From Novosphingobium sp. SG707 (GTDB lineage: Bacteria; Pseudomonadota; Alphaproteobacteria; Sphingomonadales; Sphingomonadaceae): 64,000 bases of DNA. The translations under genes were made by a program, and so were the position numbers. This document shows positions 27,106-35,886 of this stretch, in pieces (within the stretch, counting starts at the first letter, position 1; the number at the start of each line of letters is the position of its first letter). The notes beneath the pieces were generated by a model that was given only the letters and a program-made list of their open reading frames with translations, searched no databases and was not told where the DNA came from. The DNA lies in NCBI RefSeq assembly GCF_012275515.1, contig NZ_JAAZQL010000001.1, positions 186,001-250,000 of the forward strand. Direction: 5' to 3'.

Positions 27106-27124
27106 ATTGCAACTCACTCGCAAT
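27106..27124. promoter_or_regulatory. Fur-like iron box
   Basis: ATTGCAACTCACTCGCAAT, a 19-bp imperfect inverted repeat (seven of nine pairs), immediately upstream of the siderophore receptor. Its length and TTGC/GCAA arms resemble alphaproteobacterial Fur sites. Confidence 0.55.
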
Positions 27125-27210
27125 TTCAAGTTCAATTATGCAGGCGCAAAAAGACCCGCCCCCCATCGCGGCGCGCTAAAAAATGGCATGGAAAATCAAA
27201 CGGTGCAGGT

Positions 27211-28263
27211 TCAGGCGGGCGCCGGACCCACCGAATCGCGCTCGATCAGCTCGAAATCCAGCTCAAGCTGGCGTGCGCCATCCTCGCGGTCGATCATCAT
27301 CAGCGCGGCGGCTTCGGCCATCCCCTCGATGGGTTGAAACACCGTGGTCAGATAGGGCCATGTCGTGCGCGCTACCCAACTGTCGTCAAAACCGCAGATC
27401 GAGACATCACGCGGCACAGACAGGCCCAGTTGGCTGCACGCTACCATCACGCCTGCGGCCGAATCGTCATTGGTGGCGAAAATTGCGGTGGGTCTGTCGG
27501 CCGCGCCGAGCAGTTCGCGGCCCGCATGCATACCCCCTTCAAAGGCAAATCCGCCCACCGCTTCGGTAATGACGATGGCCGGGTCGATCTGATGCAGCCT
27601 TTCGACAAAGCCTTTGCGGCGGGTGTGGGCCGCGCCATGCTGCGGCGGCCCGTTGACCAGACCGATGCGGCGGTGGCCTTGTTGATGAAACAGGTCGGCA
27701 ATGCGCGCGGCTGCGGCGGCATCGTCAATAGTGACCGACAGCGAGCGCTTGGCATCAAGGAAAGGCGCAAGGCGGGCATAGCGCGCGCCGTAAGTCTCCA
27801 GCAGGTCGAGCACACGCGGATCGTCGCTGATCGGGGGCGTCAGAACGAAACCGTCGCAGCGCGCATTGCGGAAAATCGCCTCCAGCGCGGATCGCAGCGT
27901 GGGCGTATCGGCGCTGGTGTCGATGGAATCGATGCGCAGGTGATATTGCCGCGCAACACAGGCACGATAGGCGCCCGCCAGCACCTTCATCGTGTAATTG
28001 GGGCTGGGATTGTCGAACAGCACGCTGATGGTGAAACTGCGCGCGCCCGCCAGCGAGCGCGCCGCCGTATCGGGCACATAGTTGAGCGCGGCAATCGCGG
28101 CCTCCACCCTGCCGCGCAACTCGGCCGAGACATGGGGCTCGTTGTTGATGACGCGCGACACGCTTTTGATCGCAACGCCGGCCGCCTTGGCCACATCGGC
28201 CATGGTGGCGTGCGCGGTGGCATGGGGGCGCGGGGCGGTGTCGATTTTGGTTTGAGTCATCAT
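27211..28263 (-). CDS. LacI-family regulator of the glycoside region
   Basis: Regulator of 350 aa. The helix-turn-helix is MADVAKAAGVAIKSVSRVIN, followed by the hinge PDTAARSLAGARS and a ligand-binding domain (SFTISVLFDNPSPNYTMKVL; GHRRIGLVNGPPQHG; TAIFATNDDSAAGVMVACSQ). The start is set at the MMTQTKID pair; a longer frame is unlikely. It is divergent from a TonB-receptor/GH3/esterase operon. A LacI-type operator in front of that receptor makes it the likely regulator of those genes. The sugar effector is unknown. Confidence 0.92.
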   Translation of the reverse strand: MMTQTKIDTAPRPHATAHATMADVAKAAGVAIKSVSRVINNEPHVSAELRGRVEAAIAALNYVPDTAARSLAGARSFTISVLFDNPSPNYTMKVLAGAYRACVARQYHLRIDSIDTSADTPTLRSALEAIFRNARCDGFVLTPPISDDPRVLDLLETYGARYARLAPFLDAKRSLSVTIDDAAAAARIADLFHQQGHRRIGLVNGPPQHGAAHTRRKGFVERLHQIDPAIVITEAVGGFAFEGGMHAGRELLGAADRPTAIFATNDDSAAGVMVACSQLGLSVPRDVSICGFDDSWVARTTWPYLTTVFQPIEGMAEAAALMMIDREDGARQLELDFELIERDSVGPAPA

Positions 28264-28690
28264 GCCTTGTTCCCGGATCCGACAGGCCGCCGCCGAGGGG
28301 GCGAGAGCGCCGGTCCGGTCCTGTTGCGTCGATTTTGTTGTGGGGGCGCTGTCCTGATTGTCAAGCATGGGCGGGCAGGATTCGTCCTTGCCCGGTGCTG
28401 CATTTGCGCTGTGCGGATGCAACACACAATCGATCACAAAAGTTAGGGTGAATAGCAATGCGCAAAGCACCTCGTTTCCGGGCGGGGTGAGGGATGAAAA
28501 TGCGATATTTGGTTAAAGTTATGAAAAAATACGTATAAAAAACAACGGAATATTGTAAATGAAAATTATCCCTGTGCCCACGATGCCACACCAAAATCCT
28601 ATTGTCGGAGCCTGCTTGACAGCGATGTCTGATTGAGGGACCAAGATAGACGAAACGACATGAGATCGTTTTCAAACATGGAGAGGGGCT
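28264..28690. promoter_or_regulatory. 427-bp divergent promoter region
   Basis: Non-coding region between the LacI gene and the TonB-receptor gene. The segment 28490-28580 is markedly AT-rich and probably carries the receptor promoter. Apart from the LacI-type operator at its right end, no gene or other repeat is visible. Confidence 0.5.
28661..28674. promoter_or_regulatory. LacI-type operator before TonB receptor
   Basis: TGAGATCGTTTTCA, an imperfect palindrome around a central CG, the usual shape of LacI/GalR-family sites. It lies 17 bases before the receptor start and shares 12 of 14 bases with the site at 35808. Confidence 0.5.
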
Positions 28691-30970
28691 ATGAAGAAAA
28701 ACGTCTTTGCAGGCGTTGCGTCAGCTATGGCTTTGGCCGCGGCAACCCAGGCTTATGCACAAACCACGCAGGTCACCGCCGATGGCGACATTATCGTGAC
28801 CGCCACCCGCACCGAAACGCTTTTGTCCAAAACGCCCATCGCCATGACCGCCGTCAGCGGCGATCAGCTGGTGCAAAAGGGCATCACCAACACCACGCAG
28901 CTGGCTGACTCGGTGCCCAACGTGTCGATCGTGCGCGGCAACGGTCTGCAGATCACCATCCGCGGCGTGACCAGCACCGACGGCACCGAAAAGGGCGACC
29001 CTTCGGCCGCCTTCCTTGCCGACGGCATCTATCTGGCCCGTCCTCAGGCGCAGGAAGTCAGCTTCTTTGACGTCGAGCGCGTCGAAGTGCTGCGCGGGCC
29101 GCAGGGCACGCTCTATGGCCGCAACACCACGGCGGGCGTGGTCAATGTCATCACCGCCTCGCCCAAGCAGAAGTTCGGCGCCTCGGCCGACGCGTCCTAT
29201 GAAAGCTTCAACCACTTCAATGCCGCCGCGATGCTCAACGTCCCGATCAGCGAAACGCTGGCGGTGCGCGGCGCGATGTCCTATGACCGCCGTGACAGCT
29301 TCGTCAACAAGGCCTCGACAGACAGCTACAGTTGGGGTCCGTTCAAGGATGTTTTCGCCGCCCGCCTTTCGGCGCTGTGGGAACCTACCAGCAATCTGAA
29401 AATCGTGGTTAAGGGCGATTATTCGCTGGACAAGGGCTATGGCGTCAATGCCGTACCTACCACCAATTTCTTTTCCAGCGCCGCCCCCTATCAGCTTTCC
29501 GCACCCGCCTATGTGATGTCGGACAGCAAGACTGCGCGTACCAGCAATCTGGTTGAGGCATGGCAAGGGCAAAACCACAACACCGGCAAGGGCGTGATGG
29601 GCCAGGCCGATTGGAACATCAGTGACGCGCTGACGCTGACCTACCTTGGTTCGTATCGCACCATGGACCGTTGGTCGCATGGCACTTCATACATTTCCTC
29701 CACCGCCGGTTCTCCCACCACCTTCACCGGCAAGTATTGGCAGACCAGCCATGAGGCAAGGCTCGCCTACAAATCAGGCGGTTTGTTCGTTCAGGCGGGC
29801 GGTTATTATTTCAAGGAAAAGTCCGGGATTGCCTTCTTTCTGTTGAATCCCGGCCTCTTCAGCAGCGGCCTTGCTCCCTTCAGCCAATTCGGCTTCCCCC
29901 AGGATCCCACGATTGCCATTTCAAAGGGCGCCTTTGGTCAGGCTTCGTACAATTTCACTCCCCAGCTTAAGCTGACCGCCGGCGTCCGCTACAGCACCGA
30001 TGACAAGAGCCGTGTCGGGGCCACCGTCGGGGATATCGGCACCACCCGCATCATTTTCCAGACCAACAACGCCCATCGCACCTTTTCCAAAACCACCTGG
30101 CGCGTAGGGCTGGACTATGATCTGCCCGGTATCGGTTTGCTTTATGGCAGTGTGGCAACCGGTTACAAGGCGGGCGGCTTTAACGATGGCTGCGAAACCG
30201 GCACCGGCACCGGTTGCTCGCTCCCCGCTTCGGTGCTTTATTATCAACCTGAAACTCTCACTGCTTATGAAGTGGGTTTCAAAGTTCACACACCGGATAA
30301 CAAGCTGCGCGTGAACGGTAACTACTTCCACTACGACTATAGTGGTCTGCAGATTTCCTCGGTTCAGAACGTCTGTGGCGGACCTTGCCAGGTGACATCC
30401 AATGCGGCGTCGGCCAAGGTTGATGGTGTTGAGTTGGAAGCGACCTTGAAGCCTGCTCCCAACCATGCCTTTGATGCGTCGGTCACGTTCCTCAATGCCC
30501 GTTATGGCGCCTTTACACCGATCATCGATCGCGGCGCGGGCTGGTCCACGGCCTATCCCGGCCAGTCGCGCTATGTGCCTTTCGACCTTACCGGACAGGC
30601 GCTTAACCGCAGCCCCAAATCCGTGGTTTCGTTGGGATACACGTTTACCCAGCCTTTGCGCGGCGGCGGCGAAATCTCGTTCAATGCCCGCACCCGCATT
30701 TCGTCCAGCTATGCTTTGACCGATACCGGCAGCGGCGTTTTCTATCGCCAGCCCAACTATACCAAGACGGATTTGTCGCTGAATTATACCGCTCCAAACA
30801 AGGCCTATTATGTGGGCGTATATGGGCGCAATTTGGAAAACCGGATTGTCCTGACGGGCGTTGGGTCGAACGGCAACCCCACCACCGCTGGCAGTGCAGG
30901 CGTAACTGCGGGCACGGCGGTGTTTGAGGATCCGCGCACTTTTGGTGTTCGCGCGGGGGTGAAATTCTAA
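28691..30970 (+). CDS. TonB-dependent receptor of the glycoside operon
   Basis: Outer-membrane transporter of 759 aa. Start by GGAGAGG and ATG; signal peptide VFAGVASAMALAAATQAYAQ. A TonB box-like DIIVTATRTET and plug motifs FFDVERVEVLRGPQGTLYGR are present, and the barrel ends GVRAGVKF. It is followed by a GH3 beta-glucosidase and a carboxylesterase on the same strand, so the expected cargo is a glycoside or ester-substituted glycoside. A hairpin between this gene and the GH3 gene may reduce downstream expression. Probably controlled by the divergent LacI protein. Confidence 0.93.
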   Translation: MKKNVFAGVASAMALAAATQAYAQTTQVTADGDIIVTATRTETLLSKTPIAMTAVSGDQLVQKGITNTTQLADSVPNVSIVRGNGLQITIRGVTSTDGTEKGDPSAAFLADGIYLARPQAQEVSFFDVERVEVLRGPQGTLYGRNTTAGVVNVITASPKQKFGASADASYESFNHFNAAAMLNVPISETLAVRGAMSYDRRDSFVNKASTDSYSWGPFKDVFAARLSALWEPTSNLKIVVKGDYSLDKGYGVNAVPTTNFFSSAAPYQLSAPAYVMSDSKTARTSNLVEAWQGQNHNTGKGVMGQADWNISDALTLTYLGSYRTMDRWSHGTSYISSTAGSPTTFTGKYWQTSHEARLAYKSGGLFVQAGGYYFKEKSGIAFFLLNPGLFSSGLAPFSQFGFPQDPTIAISKGAFGQASYNFTPQLKLTAGVRYSTDDKSRVGATVGDIGTTRIIFQTNNAHRTFSKTTWRVGLDYDLPGIGLLYGSVATGYKAGGFNDGCETGTGTGCSLPASVLYYQPETLTAYEVGFKVHTPDNKLRVNGNYFHYDYSGLQISSVQNVCGGPCQVTSNAASAKVDGVELEATLKPAPNHAFDASVTFLNARYGAFTPIIDRGAGWSTAYPGQSRYVPFDLTGQALNRSPKSVVSLGYTFTQPLRGGGEISFNARTRISSSYALTDTGSGVFYRQPNYTKTDLSLNYTAPNKAYYVGVYGRNLENRIVLTGVGSNGNPTTAGSAGVTAGTAVFEDPRTFGVRAGVKF

Positions 30971-30997
30971 TATAAATCTAATACTTATCTGTTGCTG

Positions 30998-31034
30998 AAC
31001 AGCCGCAGGCCACTTAATCCGGCTTGCGGCTGTT
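30998..31034 (+). terminator. Hairpin between TonB receptor and GH3 gene
   Basis: Perfect 10-bp stem AACAGCCGCA / TGCGGCTGTT (30998-31007 with 31025-31034). The T run is poor, so it may act as an attenuator or 3'-end stabiliser rather than a full stop. Confidence 0.55.
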
Positions 31035-31083
31035 CTTGAGAAAAAATTCAATTACCGATCCACAGGAGTGGCAGGAGAAGACC

Positions 31084-33297
31084 ATGAAAATCCAGTTTCA
31101 ATGTCTCGCAGGCGTGGCCATCATCGCGATGGGATCGGCCATGGCCCATGCTGCTGCTCCCACGGCCGCCGATGTGGCGGCGGCCGATGCGCGCGCGGGG
31201 GCCACGGTCAAGGCGATGAAGGCCGAGGAAAAGACCATCCTGACCCATGGCATCATGCCGCTGCCGCTGATGCCCAACGCGCCCAAGCCGCCCGCCGAGG
31301 CGATTCCGGGTGCGGGCTATATCGCGGGCGTACCGCGTCTGGGCGTTCCGGCGCTCAAGGAAACCGATGCCTCGCTGGGCGTGGCCTATGTGGGCGGGAT
31401 CCGCAAGGATGGCTCGACCGCGCTGCCATCGGGTCTGGCGCAGGCGGCCTCGTGGAACCCGGCGCTGCTGGAACAGGGCGGGGCGATGATCGGGTCCGAG
31501 GCGCGCGCCAAGGGCTTCAACGTGCTGCTGGCGGGCGGCGTCAATCTGACCCGCGATCCGCGCAACGGGCGCACCTTCGAATATCTTTCCGAAGATCCGC
31601 TGCTTTCGGGCATGCTGGTGGGCGCCGCGATCCGGGGCATCCAGTCGAACGGCATCATTTCGACCATCAAGCATTTCGCGCTGAACGGTCAGGAAACCGG
31701 CCGCAAATTCGTCGATATCCAGATTACCGATGCCAATGCGCGCGAGAGCGATCTGCTGGCTTTCAAGATCGGCATCGAACAGGGCCAGCCCCTGTCGGTG
31801 ATGTGCGCCTATAACCGCGTCAACGGCGCGAACGCCTGCGACAATGACTATCTGCTCAACACGGTGCTGAAGATGGACTGGCGCTGGAAGGGCTTTGTCA
31901 TGTCCGACTGGGGCGCGGTGCCGACGCTGGACACCGCGATCCACGGGCTGGATCAGCAGTCGGGCGCCGAACTCGACCCCAAGGTGTTTTTCACCGACGA
32001 TCTGGCCGCCAAGGCCAAGGCCGATCCGAAATGGGCCGCGCGTCTCGATGACATGAACCGCCGCGTGCTGACCGCGATCTATGCCACCAACCTGGATAAG
32101 AATGACGCCAAGCCCGGCGTGAAGATCGACTTTGCCAAGAATGGCGAAGTGGCGCTCGAAGCCGCCAAGCAGGGCATCGTGCTGCTGAAAAACAACGGCA
32201 ACCTGCTGCCGTTGGCCAAGACGGCCAAGCGTATTGCGGTGATCGGCGGTTATGCCGCTTCGGGCGTGCTGTCGGGCGGCGGATCGAGCCAGACTGACCC
32301 TGAAGGCGGCCCCAAGGCGTCGATCCCGCTGGGCGGCGATGGTCCGTGGGCAACCTTCTTCAGCCAGCATTATCATGGCGTTGCCCCCTTTGCCGCGATC
32401 AAGGCGCAGGCCAAGGACGCCAATGTCACCTATCGTGACGGCACGATCATCGCCGATGCGGTGGATCAGGCCAAGAAGGCCGATGTCGCCATCATCTTTG
32501 CCACCAAATGGTCGACCGAAGGGCAGGACCATGCCGATTTCAGCCTGCCCAATGGTCAGGACGCGCTGATCGCGGCGGTGGTTGCGGCCAATCCGCGCAC
32601 GATCGTCGTGCTGGAAACCGGCAATCCGGTGGCCATGCCCTGGCTGGACAAGGTGCCCGCCGTGGTCGAGGCTTGGTATGGCGGCAGCCGCGGCGGCGAT
32701 GCGATCGCCAGCGTCCTGTTTGGCGACACCAACCCCTCGGGCCGCCTGCCGATCACCTTCCCGGCCAGCGCTTCGCAATTGCCGCGTCCGGTGGTCGATG
32801 GCTATTGGGATATGGAAACCGACTTCATGGGCAATCCGCCCACCCCCGACACCAAACTGCTGGCCAATTACAATATCGAAGGCTCTGACGTGGGCTATCG
32901 CTGGTTCGCGCGCAAGGGCGAAAAACCGCTGTTCCCCTTCGGTTATGGCCTGAGCTACACCAGCTTTGCCGCCGATGGGCTGAGCGTGAAGGGCCTGACC
33001 GCCAGCTTTACGGTCAAGAACACCGGTGCGCGCGAAGGCGCCTATGTCGCCCAGCTTTACCTGACGCAGCGCGGCGACGAGGCCAAGCAGCGTCTGGCCG
33101 GTTTCGCCCGCGTCGAACTGAAGGCAGGTGAGGCCAAGCCCGTCACGCTGACCATCGACCCGCGCATTCTGGCCGACTGGACGGCCAAGGGTTGGAGCAT
33201 CAAGGGCGGCCAGTACAGCTTTGCCCTTGGTCAGGACGCCGAGCATCTGGGCACGCCGGTCGCCACCAAAGTTGCCGCCAAGACGTGGAAGGATTGA
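31084..33297 (+). CDS. Glycoside hydrolase family 3 beta-glucosidase
   Basis: Exported beta-glycosidase of 737 aa with a signal peptide (FQCLAGVAIIAMGSAMAHA). The (beta/alpha)8 domain contains the conserved KHFALNGQETGR and the nucleophile Asp in GFVMSDWGA (about residue 275). The alpha/beta sandwich follows (GIVLLKNNGNLLPLAKTAKR), and a C-terminal fibronectin III-like domain is visible (LFPFGYGLSYTSF onward). Length and domain order are those of bacterial GH3 beta-glucosidases. It sits between a TonB receptor and an esterase, so it probably removes O-linked glucose in the periplasm. The aglycone is unknown. The start follows CAGGAGAAG. Confidence 0.95.
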   Translation: MKIQFQCLAGVAIIAMGSAMAHAAAPTAADVAAADARAGATVKAMKAEEKTILTHGIMPLPLMPNAPKPPAEAIPGAGYIAGVPRLGVPALKETDASLGVAYVGGIRKDGSTALPSGLAQAASWNPALLEQGGAMIGSEARAKGFNVLLAGGVNLTRDPRNGRTFEYLSEDPLLSGMLVGAAIRGIQSNGIISTIKHFALNGQETGRKFVDIQITDANARESDLLAFKIGIEQGQPLSVMCAYNRVNGANACDNDYLLNTVLKMDWRWKGFVMSDWGAVPTLDTAIHGLDQQSGAELDPKVFFTDDLAAKAKADPKWAARLDDMNRRVLTAIYATNLDKNDAKPGVKIDFAKNGEVALEAAKQGIVLLKNNGNLLPLAKTAKRIAVIGGYAASGVLSGGGSSQTDPEGGPKASIPLGGDGPWATFFSQHYHGVAPFAAIKAQAKDANVTYRDGTIIADAVDQAKKADVAIIFATKWSTEGQDHADFSLPNGQDALIAAVVAANPRTIVVLETGNPVAMPWLDKVPAVVEAWYGGSRGGDAIASVLFGDTNPSGRLPITFPASASQLPRPVVDGYWDMETDFMGNPPTPDTKLLANYNIEGSDVGYRWFARKGEKPLFPFGYGLSYTSFAADGLSVKGLTASFTVKNTGAREGAYVAQLYLTQRGDEAKQRLAGFARVELKAGEAKPVTLTIDPRILADWTAKGWSIKGGQYSFALGQDAEHLGTPVATKVAAKTWKD

Positions 33298-33301
33298 TCC
33301 C

Positions 33302-34795
33302 ATGCGCAAATTTGTTTTGCTGGCCGCTGCGCTGATGGCTTCTGCCTCGGCCCATGCCGAAAACGTGACCGTGACAGGCGGCGCTGTGTCAGGCGTGGAG
33401 GCGCAGGGCGTCACCGCCTTCAAGGGCATCCCCTATGCCGCCGCGCCCACCGGGGCCAACCGCTGGCGCGCGCCCCAGCCTGTCGTGGCATGGCAGGGCG
33501 TGCACGACGGCAGCGCTTTTGGCCATGACTGCGCCCAGGCGCCGTTCCCGCCCGACGCCGCACCCATCACCACCACGCCTGCCGAGGACTGCCTCTACCT
33601 CAACGTGTGGAAACCCGCCTCGGCCAAGGCCGGGGACAAGTTGCCGGTGATGGTGTGGATCCATGGCGGCGGCTTTGTGAATGGCGGTTCGTCGCCGGGC
33701 GTCTATTCGGGGCAGAATTTCGCGCGCGATGGCGTGGTTTTCGTCAGCCTCAACTATCGCCTTGGCCGCTTTGGCTTCTTTGCCCATCCGGGTCTGGCCG
33801 CCGAAGGGCTGGGGGGCAATTTCGGCTTCCTGGACCAGATCGCGGCTCTGAAATGGGTGCAGGCCAATGTCGCCAAATTCGGCGGAGACGCTTCGCGCGT
33901 GACCGTGTTTGGCGAAAGCGCGGGCGGGATGAGCATGCATATGCTGCTCCAATCCCCTCTGGCGCGCGGGCTGTTCAGCCAGATCGTGATCGAGAGCGGC
34001 GGCGGGCGCAACGGCACCTTGCCCCAGCCGACGATGGCCAAGGCCGCGCTGGTGGGTTCCGAATTCGCCCCCGGGCTGACCGCCGCGCAATTGCGCGCTC
34101 TGCCCGAGGCGCAGGTGACGGGCAATCTGTCGATGTCGAGCATGGGCCAGAAGGGATATTCCGGACCGATGGTCGATGGGCGCACGATCCTTGGCGCGCC
34201 CGACGATGCGATTGCGGCGGGTCTGACCGCCGATGTGCCGGTGATCGTGGGCGCCAATTCGGCCGATGGCTTTGCCTTTGGCACGGATAAGGACAAGGTC
34301 TTTGCCCAGTTCGGGGCGGACGCCGATGCCGCGCGCAAGGTCTATGATGCCGATGGCACCAAGCCTGCGGGCCATATCGCCATGGGCATCAGCGCGGACA
34401 AGATGTTCATCGAACCCTCGCGCCATGTTGCCCGGTTGATGGCGGCGCGGGGCCAGAAGGTCTGGCTCTATCGCTTTGGCTATGCCGTGCCCAAAATGGC
34501 GCAGGCCATTGGCGGCGCGGCCCATGCCAGCGAACTGCCCTATGTGTTCGACACGGTCCCCGCGCGCAAGGGCGATGCGCCCTTGGCCGAGGAACAGCCG
34601 GTGGCGAGCCTGACGCATCGCTATTGGGTGAATTTTGCCAAGACCGGCAAGCCTGATGCCGCAGGCGTTCCGGCTTGGCCGCAGGCAACCGCCACCACGA
34701 CCACGGTGCAATGGATCGACGGGAAAGGCGCAAGCCACACCGAAGATCCCTATACCGCGCGGCTGGATTTCACCGCCAGCAAGATCGGCGGGTAA
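33302..34795 (+). CDS. Type-B carboxylesterase, secreted
   Basis: Exported serine esterase of 497 aa, starting MRKFVLLAAALMASASAHAE. The catalytic Ser is in FGESAGGMSMHM (about residue 206), the oxyanion-hole Gly stretch is HGGGFVNGGSS, and the catalytic His is in GGAAHASELPYVF near the C-terminus. EDCLYLNVWKP is the second family signature. It starts four bases after the GH3 stop and ends at a strong terminator. In this setting it may remove acyl groups from acylated glycosides. Malonyl or acetyl esters are an attractive guess given the malonate genes 20 kb away, but the substrate is not shown by sequence. Confidence 0.93.
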   Translation: MRKFVLLAAALMASASAHAENVTVTGGAVSGVEAQGVTAFKGIPYAAAPTGANRWRAPQPVVAWQGVHDGSAFGHDCAQAPFPPDAAPITTTPAEDCLYLNVWKPASAKAGDKLPVMVWIHGGGFVNGGSSPGVYSGQNFARDGVVFVSLNYRLGRFGFFAHPGLAAEGLGGNFGFLDQIAALKWVQANVAKFGGDASRVTVFGESAGGMSMHMLLQSPLARGLFSQIVIESGGGRNGTLPQPTMAKAALVGSEFAPGLTAAQLRALPEAQVTGNLSMSSMGQKGYSGPMVDGRTILGAPDDAIAAGLTADVPVIVGANSADGFAFGTDKDKVFAQFGADADAARKVYDADGTKPAGHIAMGISADKMFIEPSRHVARLMAARGQKVWLYRFGYAVPKMAQAIGGAAHASELPYVFDTVPARKGDAPLAEEQPVASLTHRYWVNFAKTGKPDAAGVPAWPQATATTTTVQWIDGKGASHTEDPYTARLDFTASKIGG

Positions 34796-34800
34796 GATCA

Positions 34801-34831
34801 AGGGGCGCCGGGTCAGACCGGCGCCCCTTTT
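34801..34831. terminator. Bidirectional terminator between esterase and TIM-barrel genes
   Basis: Perfect 11-bp stem AGGGGCGCCGG / CCGGCGCCCCT (34801-34811 with 34818-34828) and a T run, lying between two convergent genes. Confidence 0.85.
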
Positions 34832-34835
34832 CACA

Positions 34836-35789
34836 TCAACGGAAACCGTTCTTCTTCAGGAAATCCGCGCTGCCCTTGATCGCGACCATCAGATCGTCGG
34901 CGCGGTCCTGTTCGACAAAGAAGTGCTCGACGCCGGTGGCCTCGGCGGTCTTGATGATGCCCTTCATGTCCAGATTGCCATCGCCCAGATAGGTCAGATA
35001 TTTGAACAATTCGATCCACTGGGTGGAATCGCCGCCGTCATGGTCGAAGCGGTGGATGCCCTTCATGTCCTTCAGATGGACCATCTTGTAGCGGCCCTTG
35101 TAGCGGGTCAGATATTCCTTGGGATCGCCGCCCCCGGCAAAGTTCCAATAGACGTCGAGTTCGAGGAACACCGTCTTGGGATCGGTGGCGTCCAGCATGG
35201 TGCGCAGCGGGATCTTGCCATCGACCGGCATCAGGCCATAGCCGTGGTTGTGATAGCCAAAGCGCACGCCGTGGCGCGCGGCATCGGCGCCGATTTTGTT
35301 GAAGACATCGGCGGCGCGTTTGTAATCGTCAAATGTCTTGCGCATGTCGGCGGGCAGCGAGGGCAGCGTCACATAGGTCGAGCCCAGCGCATGGGCCGCT
35401 TCGGCCAGTCTGCCCATGCCGTCGCGCAGGGTGAAAATATCGGTGTGAAGCGAGGGGACCGTCAGGCCGTGGCGCTGCATGATGGTTTTGACCTGCGCAG
35501 CGGTATGGCCAAAGAAACCGCTGCCCGAAAAGCCGAGGCTGGGGGTGACGGCGGCCCAGCTCGCCTTGCCGCGATCGTCGCTGAAATCATAGGGACCGTA
35601 CATTTCCAGTTCGCGGTAACCAAGCCCGGCCAGCATCGCGATGGTCTTTTCAAAATCCTGCGAGAGCATCTTGGCCACGGTCCAGAGCTGGATGCCGAAG
35701 GCGCGGCCCTTGGGCGCGGCCAAGGCTGGCGAAGCGGCGCTGAGCGCAGCCAAAGCGCCCGCACTTGCGAGGAAATTGCGTCTGTCCAT
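34836..35789 (-). CDS. Tat-exported xylose-isomerase-like TIM barrel protein
   Basis: Periplasmic sugar-isomerase-fold protein of 317 aa. The N-terminus MDRRNFLASAGALAALSAAS is a Tat signal. The TIM barrel shows GIQLWTVAKML, YRELEMYGPYDF and GVRFGYHNHGYG, and metal-ligand candidates in ELDVYWNFAGG, MVHLKDMKG and EQDRADD. Periplasmic members of this family often work with glucoside 3-dehydrogenases as 3-keto-glycoside lyases or epimerases. A LacI-type operator resembling that of the TonB/GH3 operon lies 19 bases upstream, which suggests shared control. The exact reaction is unknown. Confidence 0.87.
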   Translation of the reverse strand: MDRRNFLASAGALAALSAASPALAAPKGRAFGIQLWTVAKMLSQDFEKTIAMLAGLGYRELEMYGPYDFSDDRGKASWAAVTPSLGFSGSGFFGHTAAQVKTIMQRHGLTVPSLHTDIFTLRDGMGRLAEAAHALGSTYVTLPSLPADMRKTFDDYKRAADVFNKIGADAARHGVRFGYHNHGYGLMPVDGKIPLRTMLDATDPKTVFLELDVYWNFAGGGDPKEYLTRYKGRYKMVHLKDMKGIHRFDHDGGDSTQWIELFKYLTYLGDGNLDMKGIIKTAEATGVEHFFVEQDRADDLMVAIKGSADFLKKNGFR

Positions 35790-35807
35790 GATTTCAGGTC
35801 CTCTGCT

Positions 35808-35821
35808 TGGTATCGTTTTCA
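35808..35821. promoter_or_regulatory. LacI-type operator before the Tat-exported TIM barrel gene
   Basis: TGGTATCGTTTTCA on the plus strand; 12 of 14 bases match the site at 28661 before the TonB/GH3/esterase operon. Confidence 0.4.
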
Positions 35822-35886
35822 AGTTCGCGCAAAGTCTCCCAAGGCCCCCTTTCGGTCAAGGCCGCATTCGTATCTTTGCCGGGATT

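Noticed and set aside
27106..27124. Possible fourth parS site
   Set aside because: ATTGC...GCAAT arms are shared with the parS palindrome, but the centre differs completely and the location before an iron receptor fits a Fur site.
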